Below are positions 41,651-50,742 of a stretch of 64,000 nt of DNA, piece after piece. Below the pieces are notes generated by a model. It was not told the DNA's origin. It worked only from the letters and a program-made list of their open reading frames with translations, and did no database searches. The stretch spans positions 115,892 through 179,891 of the forward strand of contig NZ_LZRD01000017.1 of NCBI RefSeq assembly GCF_001687325.1, read 5' to 3'. The DNA is from Streptomyces sp. PTY087I2 (lineage in GTDB: Bacteria > Actinomycetota > Actinomycetes > Streptomycetales > Streptomycetaceae). The position numbers were made by a program, and so were the translations under genes. Each line of letters begins with the position of its first letter. Positions within the stretch are counted from its first letter, which is position 1.

Positions 41651-42512
41651 GTGGTCCCCGCACCCGCGGGGATGTTCCCGGCACCGAGATGGAAGGCCTC
41701 GTCATGGAGGCGTGGTCCCCGCACCCGCGGAGATGTTCCCAGCTCGGCACGCGCGTACCAGGTCGCCCCGTAGTGGTCCCCGCACCCGCGGGGATGTTCC
41801 CGGGCCAGCTCCCCGTACCGAGGTGCCTCACCAGTGGTCCCCGCACCCGCGGGGATGTTCCCTCCTTGGGAATCCACGAGGTGGAGTGCGAGACGGTGGT
41901 CCCCGCACCCGCGGGGATGTTCCCGCGGTGAAGCGCCGCCGTACCGCCCGGTTCGGGTGGTCCCCGCACCCGCGGGGATGTTCCCGGTACGAGCGTGCGT
42001 TGTCGGTGAGCTGCCCGGTGGTCCCCGCACCCGCGGGGATGTTCCCTGCTCACGCTCGCCCGCACCGCCGCGCAGTCCGTGGTCCCCGCACCCGCGGGGA
42101 TGTTCCCCGGGTCCTCCTCCGGCGCGGGCTCGATCGCCGGTGGTCCCCGCACCCGCGGGGATGTTCCTGAGGGGTCCTCATCGGGCGTGACCTGCGGCGT
42201 GTGGTCCCCGCGCTGAGCTCCCGCTCGGACGCGAACGGGTGGTTTCCGCGCCCCGCGGGGGTGTTTCCTTCAGCTCGTTGAGAACGGCTGCGTACTCTGG
42301 GCGGCCCCCGCGCACGCGGGGGTGTTCCCGCCATGTAGTGCGGGACGGGCTCAGCCTTCACGTAGTCCCCGCGCACGCGGGGGTGGCCCCTAGGGTGAGA
42401 AAGACTGCGTGAGAACTCACGCGTGATCCCCGCACACGCGGGGATGTTCCCAGGCCACGCCATCCGCCTTTGTACGAATCGGCGTTATCCCCGCGCACGC
42501 GGGGCTAGGCCT
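41651..42512 (+). CRISPR. Type I-E CRISPR array 1, 9 intact repeats then 6 decayed units
   Basis: Repeats are 29 bases, start GTGGTCCCC, have stem CCCCGC/GCGGGG with loop ACCC, and end ATGTTCCC. Intact or nearly intact copies start at 41651, 41712, 41773, 41834, 41896, 41957, 42018, 42079 and 42140, with eight spacers of 32-33 bases. Further units at 42201 (truncated), 42239, 42301, 42362, 42423 and 42484 carry many changes, and the 42201 unit has lost about 23 bases. Decay at the right end fits a leader at the left. Cas6e should cut at the stem. Confidence 0.95.
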
Positions 42513-42716
42513 GGTGCCAGAAAGGCAGCAGATCGACTTCTCTGAACTAGGGAGAGAATGACTGCGTGAGTCAGGACTCGTCCGACACACCCGTTTGCGT
42601 CAACAAGGAACCCCGAAGCTCCCTCATTCTGATAATTTCCAGCGCAAGCGGCGTCAACTCAGCCCAATCCGAGTTGAGGCCCCGTCACGCGTAGGCCGAC
42701 CACTAAGGAGCCTCTG

Positions 42717-42893
42717 TTGAGCAAGAGAACCTCGATCGTGCCGTCAGACCATGACAGCCAGCCACTGCTCGCCGTCCTGGTCTCAGTCAGGTTGACCGTG
42801 CAGCCGGCACTGGCTACGCGGCTCCGTATCCCGCTTGCAGCAATGGTCACCGCAATCGCTGTGACCATCGGGGTGCATGGATGGATGCGATAG
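42717..42893 (+). CDS. Possible 58-residue small membrane protein with TTG start
   Basis: TTG at 42717 is preceded by AAGGAGCCTCTG, an excellent ribosome site. The product has a polar first third (SKRTSIVPSDHDSQPLLAVL) and a hydrophobic C-terminal helix IPLAAMVTAIAVTIGVHGWM. It lies inside the CRISPR-Cas locus, in the same direction as the cas genes. No family is recognised; the strong ribosome site is the main support. Confidence 0.4.
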   Translation: MSKRTSIVPSDHDSQPLLAVLVSVRLTVQPALATRLRIPLAAMVTAIAVTIGVHGWMR

Positions 42894-42999
42894 GCCCGCA
42901 CCCCGAGGCAGTGCGCGTTCGGCCGAGCATGCCCGCGATAGCCAGTTCGAGTCACCCTGTGCGACCAGAGACGTTCACATGGCCGCACAGGGCGGCATC

Positions 43000-43023
43000 G
43001 AGAATCACGCGAGCGTGATTCTC
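43000..43023. terminator. Perfect hairpin upstream of the cas promoter
   Basis: GAGAATCACG (43000-43009) pairs with CGTGATTCTC (43014-43023) around CGAG. It may end transcripts from array 1 or the small gene, or serve as an operator. Confidence 0.55.
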
Positions 43024-43081
43024 CGAAGTGATCGAAATTCAGTCCCCCTTGAAGACAGACTAGGAACCGCCACAGCCTACA

Positions 43082-43118
43082 TTTGATCAAACTCTCTCAA
43101 ATTCGAATCAGATTTGAG
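43082..43118 (+). promoter_or_regulatory. AT-rich cas operon control region with two dyads
   Basis: The palindrome TTTGATCAAA (43082-43091) is followed by the dyad CTCAAAT-N9-ATTTGAG (43096-43102 and 43112-43118). Both are in the AT-rich stretch 45-80 bases upstream of the cas3 start, a likely promoter and operator of the cas operon. Confidence 0.5.
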
Positions 43119-43160
43119 CAGTTACTGCCTGTAGGCGATTTCCTGACGTGAAATGGTCAC

Positions 43161-46100
43161 ATGACCTTGCTCGACACGGAACGCCTCGCGGCGTTCCGTC
43201 ACCTGTCCCCCGCCTCCCGCACCGCCTGGGGCAAGCACGACCGGCAGACCGAGCAGTGGCTCCCTCTCTGGCGGCACATGGCCGACAGCGCCGCCGTCGC
43301 CGGGCGGCTCTGGGATGCGTGGGTGCCCGACAGCGTCAAGGCTCTCGTCGCCGATGCCTTTCCCCAAGGGGCCTCGGACGCACGGCAGGCCGCCGTCTTT
43401 CTCGCCTGTGTCCACGACATCGGCAAGGCCACCCCCACCTTCGCCTGCCAGGTGGACGGGCTCGCCGATCGGATGCGGGCTGCCGGGCTCGACATGCCGT
43501 ACCAGAAGCAGTTCGGGCTGGATCGGCGGATGGCACCGCACGGGCTCGCCGGGCAGTTGCTGCTCCAGGAGTGGCTGGGGGAACGGTTCGGGTGGAGTGA
43601 GCGGGTCTCCGGGCAGTTCGCCGTGGTCGCGGGCGGGCATCACGGCACGCCCCCGGATCACCAGCAGATCCATGATCTCGGGCTACGGCCCCGGCTGTTG
43701 CGTACGGGAGGGGAGAGCGAGGCCGTCTGGCGAAGCGTCCAGTTCGAGTTGATGGATGCCTGTGCCGAGCGGGCCGGCGTGGAGCAGCGGTTCGCCGAGT
43801 GGCGGTCCGTCCGGTTGCCTCAGCCCGTACAGGTCGTGCTCACCGCGATCGTCATCGTCTCCGACTGGATCGCCAGTTCCTCCGAGCTGTTCCCGTACGA
43901 CCCCGCATCCTGGTCGCCCCAGGGGCCGGAGGGGGAGGGGCGTCGACTCGCGGCCGCCTGGGCGGGGTTGGACCTTCCCGGGCCCTGGCGGGCCGAGCAA
44001 CCGACCGGCAGTGCGGCCGAGTTGTTCCGCCACCGGTTCGATCTTCCACAAGGTGCCGAGATCAGGCCCGTACAGGAAGACGCCGTACGCGTGGCTCGGG
44101 AGCTGCCGGGGCCCGGGCTCCTGATCATCGAGGCGCCCATGGGTGAGGGCAAGACCGAGGCGGCCTTCGCGGTGGCGGAAGTCATGGCCGCCCGGTCGGA
44201 CTCCGGTGGGTGTCTTGTGGCGCTGCCGACCCGGGCCACCGGGGACGCCATGTTCCCGCGGCTCATCAATTGGTTGCAGCGGCTGCCCTCGGACGGGCCC
44301 CGGTCCGTCGTCCTCGCCCACGCGAAGGCCGCCCTCAACGAGGTGTGGGCCGGAATGACCAAGGCCGACCGGCGGACTATCGCGGCCGTCGATCTGGACG
44401 GACCGGACGAGGGCGTCTCTCACGTCGGAGGTGCGCGCCGCGTCAGCCCCGCATCCCTCCATGCCCACCAGTGGCTGCGCGGACGCAAGAAGGGCCTGCT
44501 CTCCTCCTTCGCCGTCGGCACCATCGACCAGGTTCTCTTCGCCGGGCTCAAGAGCCGGCACCTGGCTCTGCGGCACCTCGCCGTCGCGGGCAAGGTCGTC
44601 ATCATCGACGAAGTGCACGCCTACGACGCGTACATGAACGCCTACCTCGATCGCGTACTGGAGTGGCTGGCCGCCTACCGGGTCCCCGTCGTGATGCTCT
44701 CCGCCACACTGCCCGCCCATCGTCGGCGCGAGCTGGCCGCAGCGTACGCCGGGGAGACTACGCCTGAACTCGCTGCTGTTCTTGAACTGCCCGACGATGC
44801 ATATCCGTTGATCACTGCCGTCGCGCCCGGCGCCACCGTCCCCATAGCCCGGCCGGCACCGGCCTCCGGGCGGCGTACGGAGGTTGCTGTCGAGCGTCTC
44901 GACGACGAACTGCGCGCGCTCGTCGCGAGGTTGGACGAAGAGCTGCGCGACGGCGGCTGCGCCCTCGTCGTACGCAACACCGTAGACCGGGTCCTGGAGG
45001 CGGCGCAGCACCTGCGTGCACACTTCGGCGCGGAGGCCGTCACCGTGGCGCACTCGCGGTTCATCGCGGCCGACCGGGCGCGCAAGGACACCGAGTTGCG
45101 CGAACGGTTCGGGCCCGGCGGCGACCGTCCCGCCGGGCCGCACATCGTCGTGGCCAGCCAAGTCGTCGAACAGTCACTGGACATCGACTTCGATATCCTG
45201 GTCACCGATCTCGCCCCCGTCGACCTGGTGCTCCAGCGCATGGGGCGGCTGCACCGCCATCCGCGTACCCGGCCGCCCCGCCTCGCGCAGGCCCGCTGTC
45301 TGATCACCGGCGTGGAGGACTGGTCGGCTGATCAGCCTGTGCCCGTCCGGGGCTCCCTCGCCGTGTATCAGGGGCCGCACACCCTGTTGCGGAGCCTTGC
45401 CGTGCTGGCCCCGCACCTCGACGGCGTACCGCTGGTGCTGCCCGATCACATCAGCCCGTTGGTGCAGGCCGCCTACGACGAACGGCCCGTCGGGCCCGCG
45501 CACTGGGCCCCCGCGTTGGCCGATGCACGCAAGAACCATCTGGCCCGGCTGGCCGAGAAACGGGAGCGAGCCGACGTGTTCCGGCTGGGGCCGGTACGGC
45601 GCGCGGGGCGGCCCCTGTTCGGCTGGCTCGACGGCAACGCGGGGGACGCGGACGACAGCCGGAGCGGGCGCGCGCAGGTGCGGGACAGCGAGGAGAGCCT
45701 TGAGGTGCTGGTCGTCCAGCGCCGTGCGGACGGACGCCTGACCACCGTGAGCTGGCTCGACGGCGGTCGTGGTGGGCTGGACCTGCCCGAGCACGCTCCT
45801 CCCCCGCACCGGACCGCCGAGATCGTCGCCGCGTCCGCGCTGACGCTGCCCAGGACTCTGACCCACCCGGGGACGATCGACCGGACCATCGCGGAGCTGG
45901 AACGCTTCGTCGTGCCCGCCTGGCAGGTGAAGGAGTGCCCCTGGCTGGCCGGGGAGTTGCTGCTCGTCCTGGACGAGGACTGTCGTACCCACCTGTCGGG
46001 CCAGGAGGTCCACTACAGCGCTGACGACGGGCTCCGGGTGGGTCCCGTCGGTACGCACCACGTAGGCGGGGTGAACGAACTCGAAGCTGTGATGTCCAGG

Positions 46101-47855
46101 GTGCCCTCTTTCGACCTGGTGTCGCGGCCGTGGCTGCCCGTTCAGTACACGGATGGTTCCACCGGAGAGCTCTCGTTGCGTGACGTCTTCGCGCGTGCGG
46201 CGGACATCCGTCGGCTGGTGGGAGACCTGCCGACGCAGGAACTGGCCCTGCTGCGGCTCCTGCTGGCGATCCTGTACGACGCCTGTGACGAGGCCGACGG
46301 CCGGTCAAGCGGCGCGCCCGCTACGTTGGAGGACTGGGAGGCTTTGTGGGAGGCGTCGGACTCCTTCGACATCGTCGGCGGCTACCTCGACCGGCACCGC
46401 GACCGCTTCGACCTCCTCCACCCCGAGCGCCCGTTCTTCCAGGTCGCGGGATTGCATACGCAGAAACACGAAGTTGCTTCGCTGAACCGGATCGTGGCCG
46501 ACGTGCCGAACGGCGAGGCGTTCTTCTCCATGCGCCGGCCGGGTGTCGACCGGCTCGGGCTCGCGGAGGCGGCGCGCTGGCTCGTCCACACCCATGCGTA
46601 CGACTCGTCCGGCATCAAGTCCGGGATGGTGGGCGACGACCGGGTCAAGGGCGGAAAGGTCTACCCGCAGGGCGTCGGCTGGGTGGGCAACCTCGGCGGT
46701 GTCTTCGCGGAGGGCTCGGATCTGCGTGAGACGCTCCTGCTGAACCTGGTCCCGACGGACGAGGACATCCTCGCGGCGGAGCCGAAGGCAGACCTGCCGG
46801 TATGGCGGCGTGATACACCGCCCGGGCCCGGCGTGCAGGAAGGGGACCCTTCCGTTCCCCGGCCTGCCGGCCCCCGCGACCTCTACACCTGGCAGTCCCG
46901 ACGGGTGCTCCTGCACACGGAAGGCCCTGAAGTCACCGGGGTAGCCCTCGGATACGGTGACCCGCTCGCTCCCGCCAACCGGCAGAAGAGGGAGCCGATG
47001 ACCGGCTGGCGGCGCAGCCCGGCCCAGGAGAAGAAGCTCGGCCGGTCGTTGATCTACCTGCCGCGTCAGCACGATCCGGCACGAACGGCTTGGCGAGGTC
47101 TCGCCAGCCTCCTGGAGGCCCAGAAGCAGGACGGAGACACGACCGGACGCGGCGCGGACCGGACCCTCCCGTCCGGCATCGTGCGATGGCTGACCCTGCT
47201 CACCTCCGAGGGCGTACTGCCGAAGCGGTCCCTGATCCGTACAAGGCTGGTCGGCGCGGTCTACGGGACGCAGCAGTCCGTGGTGGACGAGGTGACGGAC
47301 GACTCCATCGCTCTCCCGGTCGTTCTGCTCGACCAGGACCGCGGCCTGCACAGGGCGGTCGCGGTCGGCGCGGTCAGCGACGCCGAGCAGGCGGTCTCCG
47401 CACTCGGCCGACTGGCCGGGAACCTCGCGCGCGCGGTCGGCTCGGACACCGAGACCGCCACGTCCGCCGCCCGGGACCTCGGCTTCGGGGCCTTGGACGG
47501 GCCGTACCGCGGCTGGCTGGCGGGTCTCGCCGAGCACAGCGACCTGGACCGGGCGCGGGCGGAATGGCACGGCATCGCGCGCCGCGTCGTGCTCGACCTG
47601 GGGCATGAGCTCCTGGGTTCGGCGGGCGAGGCAGCGGCGGAGGGCCGTGTGGTCGACCTTCCGGGCGTCGGCAAGCGCTGGGTGGACAGTTCCCGCGCGG
47701 ACCTGTGGTTCCGGTCCCGGATCAACAAGGTGCTGCCCACGCCACCGTTCGGGACTCCCGGGCCCACCGGTGCCGGGTCCGGCCCCGCCGAGGACGCATC
47801 CGGCGGGCCCGACGCCGACCACTCCGACTCAGCTTCCCCGAAGGGAACCGCATGA
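43161..47855 (+). CDS. Cas3-Cse1 (Cas8e) fusion protein
   Basis: This 1564-residue protein joins two type I-E components. Residues 1-970 are Cas3: HD nuclease residues H39, H85-D86 and the GGHHG pair near 158, then helicase motif I EAPMGEGKT (K331), motif II DEVH (483-486), SAT, and motif VI QRMGRLHRH near 692. From about residue 980 (SFDLVSRPWLPVQYTDG) to the end is Cse1/Cas8e, which recognises the PAM in Cascade. Natural Cas3-Cse1 fusions are known from S. griseus and a few other actinobacteria. The junction is continuous, with no internal stop or start signal. It is first in the operon and overlaps cse2 by four bases. Confidence 0.93.
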   Translation: MTLLDTERLAAFRHLSPASRTAWGKHDRQTEQWLPLWRHMADSAAVAGRLWDAWVPDSVKALVADAFPQGASDARQAAVFLACVHDIGKATPTFACQVDGLADRMRAAGLDMPYQKQFGLDRRMAPHGLAGQLLLQEWLGERFGWSERVSGQFAVVAGGHHGTPPDHQQIHDLGLRPRLLRTGGESEAVWRSVQFELMDACAERAGVEQRFAEWRSVRLPQPVQVVLTAIVIVSDWIASSSELFPYDPASWSPQGPEGEGRRLAAAWAGLDLPGPWRAEQPTGSAAELFRHRFDLPQGAEIRPVQEDAVRVARELPGPGLLIIEAPMGEGKTEAAFAVAEVMAARSDSGGCLVALPTRATGDAMFPRLINWLQRLPSDGPRSVVLAHAKAALNEVWAGMTKADRRTIAAVDLDGPDEGVSHVGGARRVSPASLHAHQWLRGRKKGLLSSFAVGTIDQVLFAGLKSRHLALRHLAVAGKVVIIDEVHAYDAYMNAYLDRVLEWLAAYRVPVVMLSATLPAHRRRELAAAYAGETTPELAAVLELPDDAYPLITAVAPGATVPIARPAPASGRRTEVAVERLDDELRALVARLDEELRDGGCALVVRNTVDRVLEAAQHLRAHFGAEAVTVAHSRFIAADRARKDTELRERFGPGGDRPAGPHIVVASQVVEQSLDIDFDILVTDLAPVDLVLQRMGRLHRHPRTRPPRLAQARCLITGVEDWSADQPVPVRGSLAVYQGPHTLLRSLAVLAPHLDGVPLVLPDHISPLVQAAYDERPVGPAHWAPALADARKNHLARLAEKRERADVFRLGPVRRAGRPLFGWLDGNAGDADDSRSGRAQVRDSEESLEVLVVQRRADGRLTTVSWLDGGRGGLDLPEHAPPPHRTAEIVAASALTLPRTLTHPGTIDRTIAELERFVVPAWQVKECPWLAGELLLVLDEDCRTHLSGQEVHYSADDGLRVGPVGTHHVGGVNELEAVMSRVPSFDLVSRPWLPVQYTDGSTGELSLRDVFARAADIRRLVGDLPTQELALLRLLLAILYDACDEADGRSSGAPATLEDWEALWEASDSFDIVGGYLDRHRDRFDLLHPERPFFQVAGLHTQKHEVASLNRIVADVPNGEAFFSMRRPGVDRLGLAEAARWLVHTHAYDSSGIKSGMVGDDRVKGGKVYPQGVGWVGNLGGVFAEGSDLRETLLLNLVPTDEDILAAEPKADLPVWRRDTPPGPGVQEGDPSVPRPAGPRDLYTWQSRRVLLHTEGPEVTGVALGYGDPLAPANRQKREPMTGWRRSPAQEKKLGRSLIYLPRQHDPARTAWRGLASLLEAQKQDGDTTGRGADRTLPSGIVRWLTLLTSEGVLPKRSLIRTRLVGAVYGTQQSVVDEVTDDSIALPVVLLDQDRGLHRAVAVGAVSDAEQAVSALGRLAGNLARAVGSDTETATSAARDLGFGALDGPYRGWLAGLAEHSDLDRARAEWHGIARRVVLDLGHELLGSAGEAAAEGRVVDLPGVGKRWVDSSRADLWFRSRINKVLPTPPFGTPGPTGAGSGPAEDASGGPDADHSDSASPKGTA

Positions 47856-48622
47856 CCACCACCACGACGACCGGCGACGACGCTTCACCGCCTCCCCCGC
47901 CGGACAGCGAGCCGGTGACGGAACGGCTCCCGGCCCCCCGGCTGGTCGCCCGGGCGACGGGCACGTACATCGCACGGATGCAGCCCCGGTACCTCGCCGA
48001 CGTCCCGTCCGCCGTGGCGGAGCTGGCGCGGCTGCGGCGCGGCGCCGGAAAGCGGGCTCACCAGGTCCCGGACCTGTGGGGCATCGGAGGCACGGACGAG
48101 CTGGCCGACCTGCTCGACGGCCACGAGGGCTTCTTCCGCCCCGAGTACGCGGAGGAGGCCGTCTTTCTGGCGGCCACCCTGTGGGCTCTGCACCAGCAGT
48201 CCAGCCGCGATCACGGCATGTACAGCCGGGGTCAGAACCTCGGCGGGGCGGTGCGCACCCTGATCCGGTTGAAAGGGGCCGCAAGCGCGGACGAGGAGGA
48301 CTCTCCGCTCCGCAAGCGCCTGGTGCGGGTCGGGACGGCCGAATCCCTCGACTCCGTCGCCGTACGGCTCAGAGAGATCGTGCTCCTGCTGCGCGGCGCG
48401 AAGGTGCCCCTCGACTACGCGCGTCTGGCGGGGCAGCTCTACCGGTGGCAGCACCGCCCCGACCGGGCAGGCGTGCAACGGGAGTGGGGGCGCGAGTTCC
48501 ACCTGGCCGCCGTCTCCGCCGCGAGGAAGGCGAAGGCGGGCGCCGACAGCGGCTCCGGTGACGCGATCGACGGGACGCTGCGTCCGGACGAGGACTTCGG
48601 CGGCTACGCGGCGGGGGAATAG
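47852..48622 (+). CDS. cse2: Cascade small subunit Cse2/CasB
   Basis: The 256-residue protein contains the Cse2 helical domain: QPRYLADVPSAVAELARLRR, an RLVRVGTAESLDSVAVRL segment and PLDYARLAGQLYRWQ. It forms the dimeric belly of Cascade and holds the displaced strand. Its ATG overlaps the stop of the Cas3-Cse1 fusion gene (ATGA). A Pro-rich N-terminal extension of about 30 residues is lineage-specific. A 93-base gap follows before cas7. Confidence 0.88.
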   Translation: MTTTTTTGDDASPPPPPDSEPVTERLPAPRLVARATGTYIARMQPRYLADVPSAVAELARLRRGAGKRAHQVPDLWGIGGTDELADLLDGHEGFFRPEYAEEAVFLAATLWALHQQSSRDHGMYSRGQNLGGAVRTLIRLKGAASADEEDSPLRKRLVRVGTAESLDSVAVRLREIVLLLRGAKVPLDYARLAGQLYRWQHRPDRAGVQREWGREFHLAAVSAARKAKAGADSGSGDAIDGTLRPDEDFGGYAAGE

Positions 48623-48715
48623 CCGCCCCCGCCCGGCCCGCAGCGTCGGCCGCCCTCACGAGGCGCACGGCCTCCAGAACAGACATCGCACGATGACCGA
48701 AGGAATTGAGCACGC

Positions 48716-49993
48716 GTGACCCTCACCCGGACGATCCTCGACATCCACATCCTTCAGACCGTTCCGCCGAGCAACCTCAACCGCGACGACACGGGCGCCC
48801 CGAAATCGGCGACGTACGGGGGTGTGCGGAGGTCCCGGGTGTCCAGCCAGGCGTGGAAGCGGGCCACGCGCAAGGCGTTCGCGGGGTTGCTCGACGCGTC
48901 CGAACTCGGCATCCGTACCAAGAAGGTCGTGGAGGTCCTCGCCGAGCGGATCGTGGACCTCGATCAGTCGATGACGCGGGCCGCCGCGCAGAGCCTGGCC
49001 GCGGAGACGATCACCACGGCGACCGGCTCGAAGGTCGCCGTCCCCGGCCGGAAGAGCAAGCAGGACGTGGAGGACCCCGCGGCCGAGTCCACGTACCTGA
49101 TGTTCCTGAGCGGACGGCAGTACGACGCGCTCGCCGCGATGACGGTCGAAGGCGGGAAGGGCGGTGACCTCAAGGCGCTCAAGGACTACTTCAAGGACAG
49201 GGAGAACAAGGCGCGCGCCAAGCAGTTCGTCCTCACCGAACACTCGGTGGACATCGCGCTGTTCGGTCGTATGGTCGCGGACTCGACCGACCTGAACGTG
49301 GATGCTGCGGCCCAGGTCGCTCACGCGTTGAGCGTGCACGCCGTGGAAGTCGAGTCGGACTACTACACAGCGGTCGACGACGAGAACACCGACGCCGAGA
49401 CCGGTGCCGGGATGATCGGCACCGTCGACTTCAACTCGTCGACGCTGTACCGGTATGCGGCACTCGACGTGAACCGCCTCCAGGAGAACCTGGGTACGGG
49501 CCATGACGACGCCCGTCCGGTGGAGCCCACGCGGCGGGCCGTGACGGCGTTCCTCGAAGGGTTCGTCACGTCTCTCCCCACCGGGAAGATCAACGCCTTC
49601 GGCAACCAGACGCTGCCCGCCGCGGTGATCGTCAAGATGCGCTCACGCCGCCCGGTCAGTTATGTCGCTGCGTTCGAGGAGCCCGTCCGGGCGGGCGAGG
49701 GGGGCGGTTTCCTACGGAAGAGCTGCGAAAAGCTCGCCACGTTCGTTCCTGACCTGGAGAAGAGCTTCGGTCTGGACGACGGCCCGGAAGCGTGGGTTCT
49801 GCGGGTCGGCGAGGAGACGGAAAGGCTGGCGTCCCTCGGGAAGTCCGTGAGCCTGTCCGAGTTGCTGGCCTCCGTGGGCGAGGCCGTGGTCGCCCGGCTC
49901 ACCTCGGAGGACGCGGACGCCGGGCGCGGTGCCGGCACCCGCGCCGGAGGTACGGACAGTGGAGCGGGCGTCGCGTCGGGGTCCGGGGCATGA
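48716..49993 (+). CDS. cas7e: Cascade backbone protein Cas7e (Cse4/CasC)
   Basis: The 425-residue protein starts VTLTRTILDIHILQTVPPSN and contains SRVSSQAWKRATRKAF and the NAFGNQTLPAAVIVKMR region typical of Cse4. It forms the six-fold backbone binding the crRNA spacer. The C-terminus ends in a Gly/Ala-rich tail, longer than usual. The GTG at 48716 has AAGGAATTGAGCACGC upstream. Its stop overlaps the cas5e start (ATGA). Confidence 0.93.
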   Translation: MTLTRTILDIHILQTVPPSNLNRDDTGAPKSATYGGVRRSRVSSQAWKRATRKAFAGLLDASELGIRTKKVVEVLAERIVDLDQSMTRAAAQSLAAETITTATGSKVAVPGRKSKQDVEDPAAESTYLMFLSGRQYDALAAMTVEGGKGGDLKALKDYFKDRENKARAKQFVLTEHSVDIALFGRMVADSTDLNVDAAAQVAHALSVHAVEVESDYYTAVDDENTDAETGAGMIGTVDFNSSTLYRYAALDVNRLQENLGTGHDDARPVEPTRRAVTAFLEGFVTSLPTGKINAFGNQTLPAAVIVKMRSRRPVSYVAAFEEPVRAGEGGGFLRKSCEKLATFVPDLEKSFGLDDGPEAWVLRVGEETERLASLGKSVSLSELLASVGEAVVARLTSEDADAGRGAGTRAGGTDSGAGVASGSGA

Positions 49994-50742
49994 GCGTGCT
50001 GCTGATGCGGCTCGCGGGGCCCCTCCAGTCCTGGGGGTCGGCGGGCCGGTTCACGCGCCGCACCACGGAGAACGCGCCGACCAAGAGCGGCGTCGTGGGC
50101 CTCCTCGCGGCCGCGCAGGGACGCAGGCGGGACGCCGACCTCTCGGATCTCGCAGCGCTGGAATTCGGCGTCCGCGTCGACCAGCCCGGTACGAGGCTGC
50201 GCGACTTCCAGACCGCCCACCACAGCGACACACTCAAGGCGATGCCGCTGTCGGAGCGCTTCTACCTGGCCGACGCGGTGTTCGTGGCCGGTGTGAGCGG
50301 CGAGGCCGGGCTCGTACAGCGGCTGTACGAAGCACTGTTGGAGCCTGTGTTCCTTCCGTACCTGGGCCGCCGCTCCTGCCCGCCCTCGCGGCCCATCACG
50401 ATCGCGGAGCCGCTGGACGCGAAGCTGGAGCAGGCGTTGCGGGGGGCTCGGTGGGAGGCGTCGGCCTGGTACAGAAAAAGGCACGAGACGAACTTCCGGC
50501 GGGGCAGGCCCGTCCCTGGGGAGGTGCGGCTGAATCTCCTGCTGGAAAGCCTGCCCGGTGCGGTCCCGGAGATGACCTTGCGCGACCTACCGGTGAGCTT
50601 CGACGCGCGTCACCGACGTTACGGGCTGCGGGGGCTGCGGAGCGCCGAGGTCCGCGTACCCGTCACGGCCGGGGGCACGGCGCCGCCACCGCCGCACGAA
50701 CCCACCGCCCTGCTCACTCCTGTCACACCGAGGAGCGACTGA
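49990..50742 (+). CDS. cas5e: Cascade subunit Cas5e (CasD)
   Basis: The 250-residue protein begins MSVLLMRLAGPLQSWGSAGR, the Cas5e signature, and contains TTENAPTKSGVVGLLAAAQG and LGRRSCPPSRPI. It caps the crRNA 5' handle within Cascade. Translation is coupled on both sides: ATGA with cas7e and TGATG with cas6e. The C-terminus has a Pro-rich extension. Confidence 0.93.
   Translation: MSVLLMRLAGPLQSWGSAGRFTRRTTENAPTKSGVVGLLAAAQGRRRDADLSDLAALEFGVRVDQPGTRLRDFQTAHHSDTLKAMPLSERFYLADAVFVAGVSGEAGLVQRLYEALLEPVFLPYLGRRSCPPSRPITIAEPLDAKLEQALRGARWEASAWYRKRHETNFRRGRPVPGEVRLNLLLESLPGAVPEMTLRDLPVSFDARHRRYGLRGLRSAEVRVPVTAGGTAPPPPHEPTALLTPVTPRSD

Larger units (their letters stand above)
42513..43160. other. 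Interval between array 1 and cas3
   Basis: About 650 bases separate the last decayed repeat from the cas operon. The region holds one candidate small gene (42717-42893), a perfect hairpin at 43000-43023, and an AT-rich promoter-like stretch at 43075-43135. A copy of part of a decayed spacer lies at 42548-42571. Base composition is lower in GC than its surroundings, especially from 43010 on. Confidence 0.5.

Noticed and set aside
41421..42463. Open frames running through CRISPR array 1 on both strands
   Set aside because: They translate the repeats into periodic GNIPAGAGTT-like or VVPAPAGMFP-like peptides every 61 bases, an artefact of repeat length and lack of stops.
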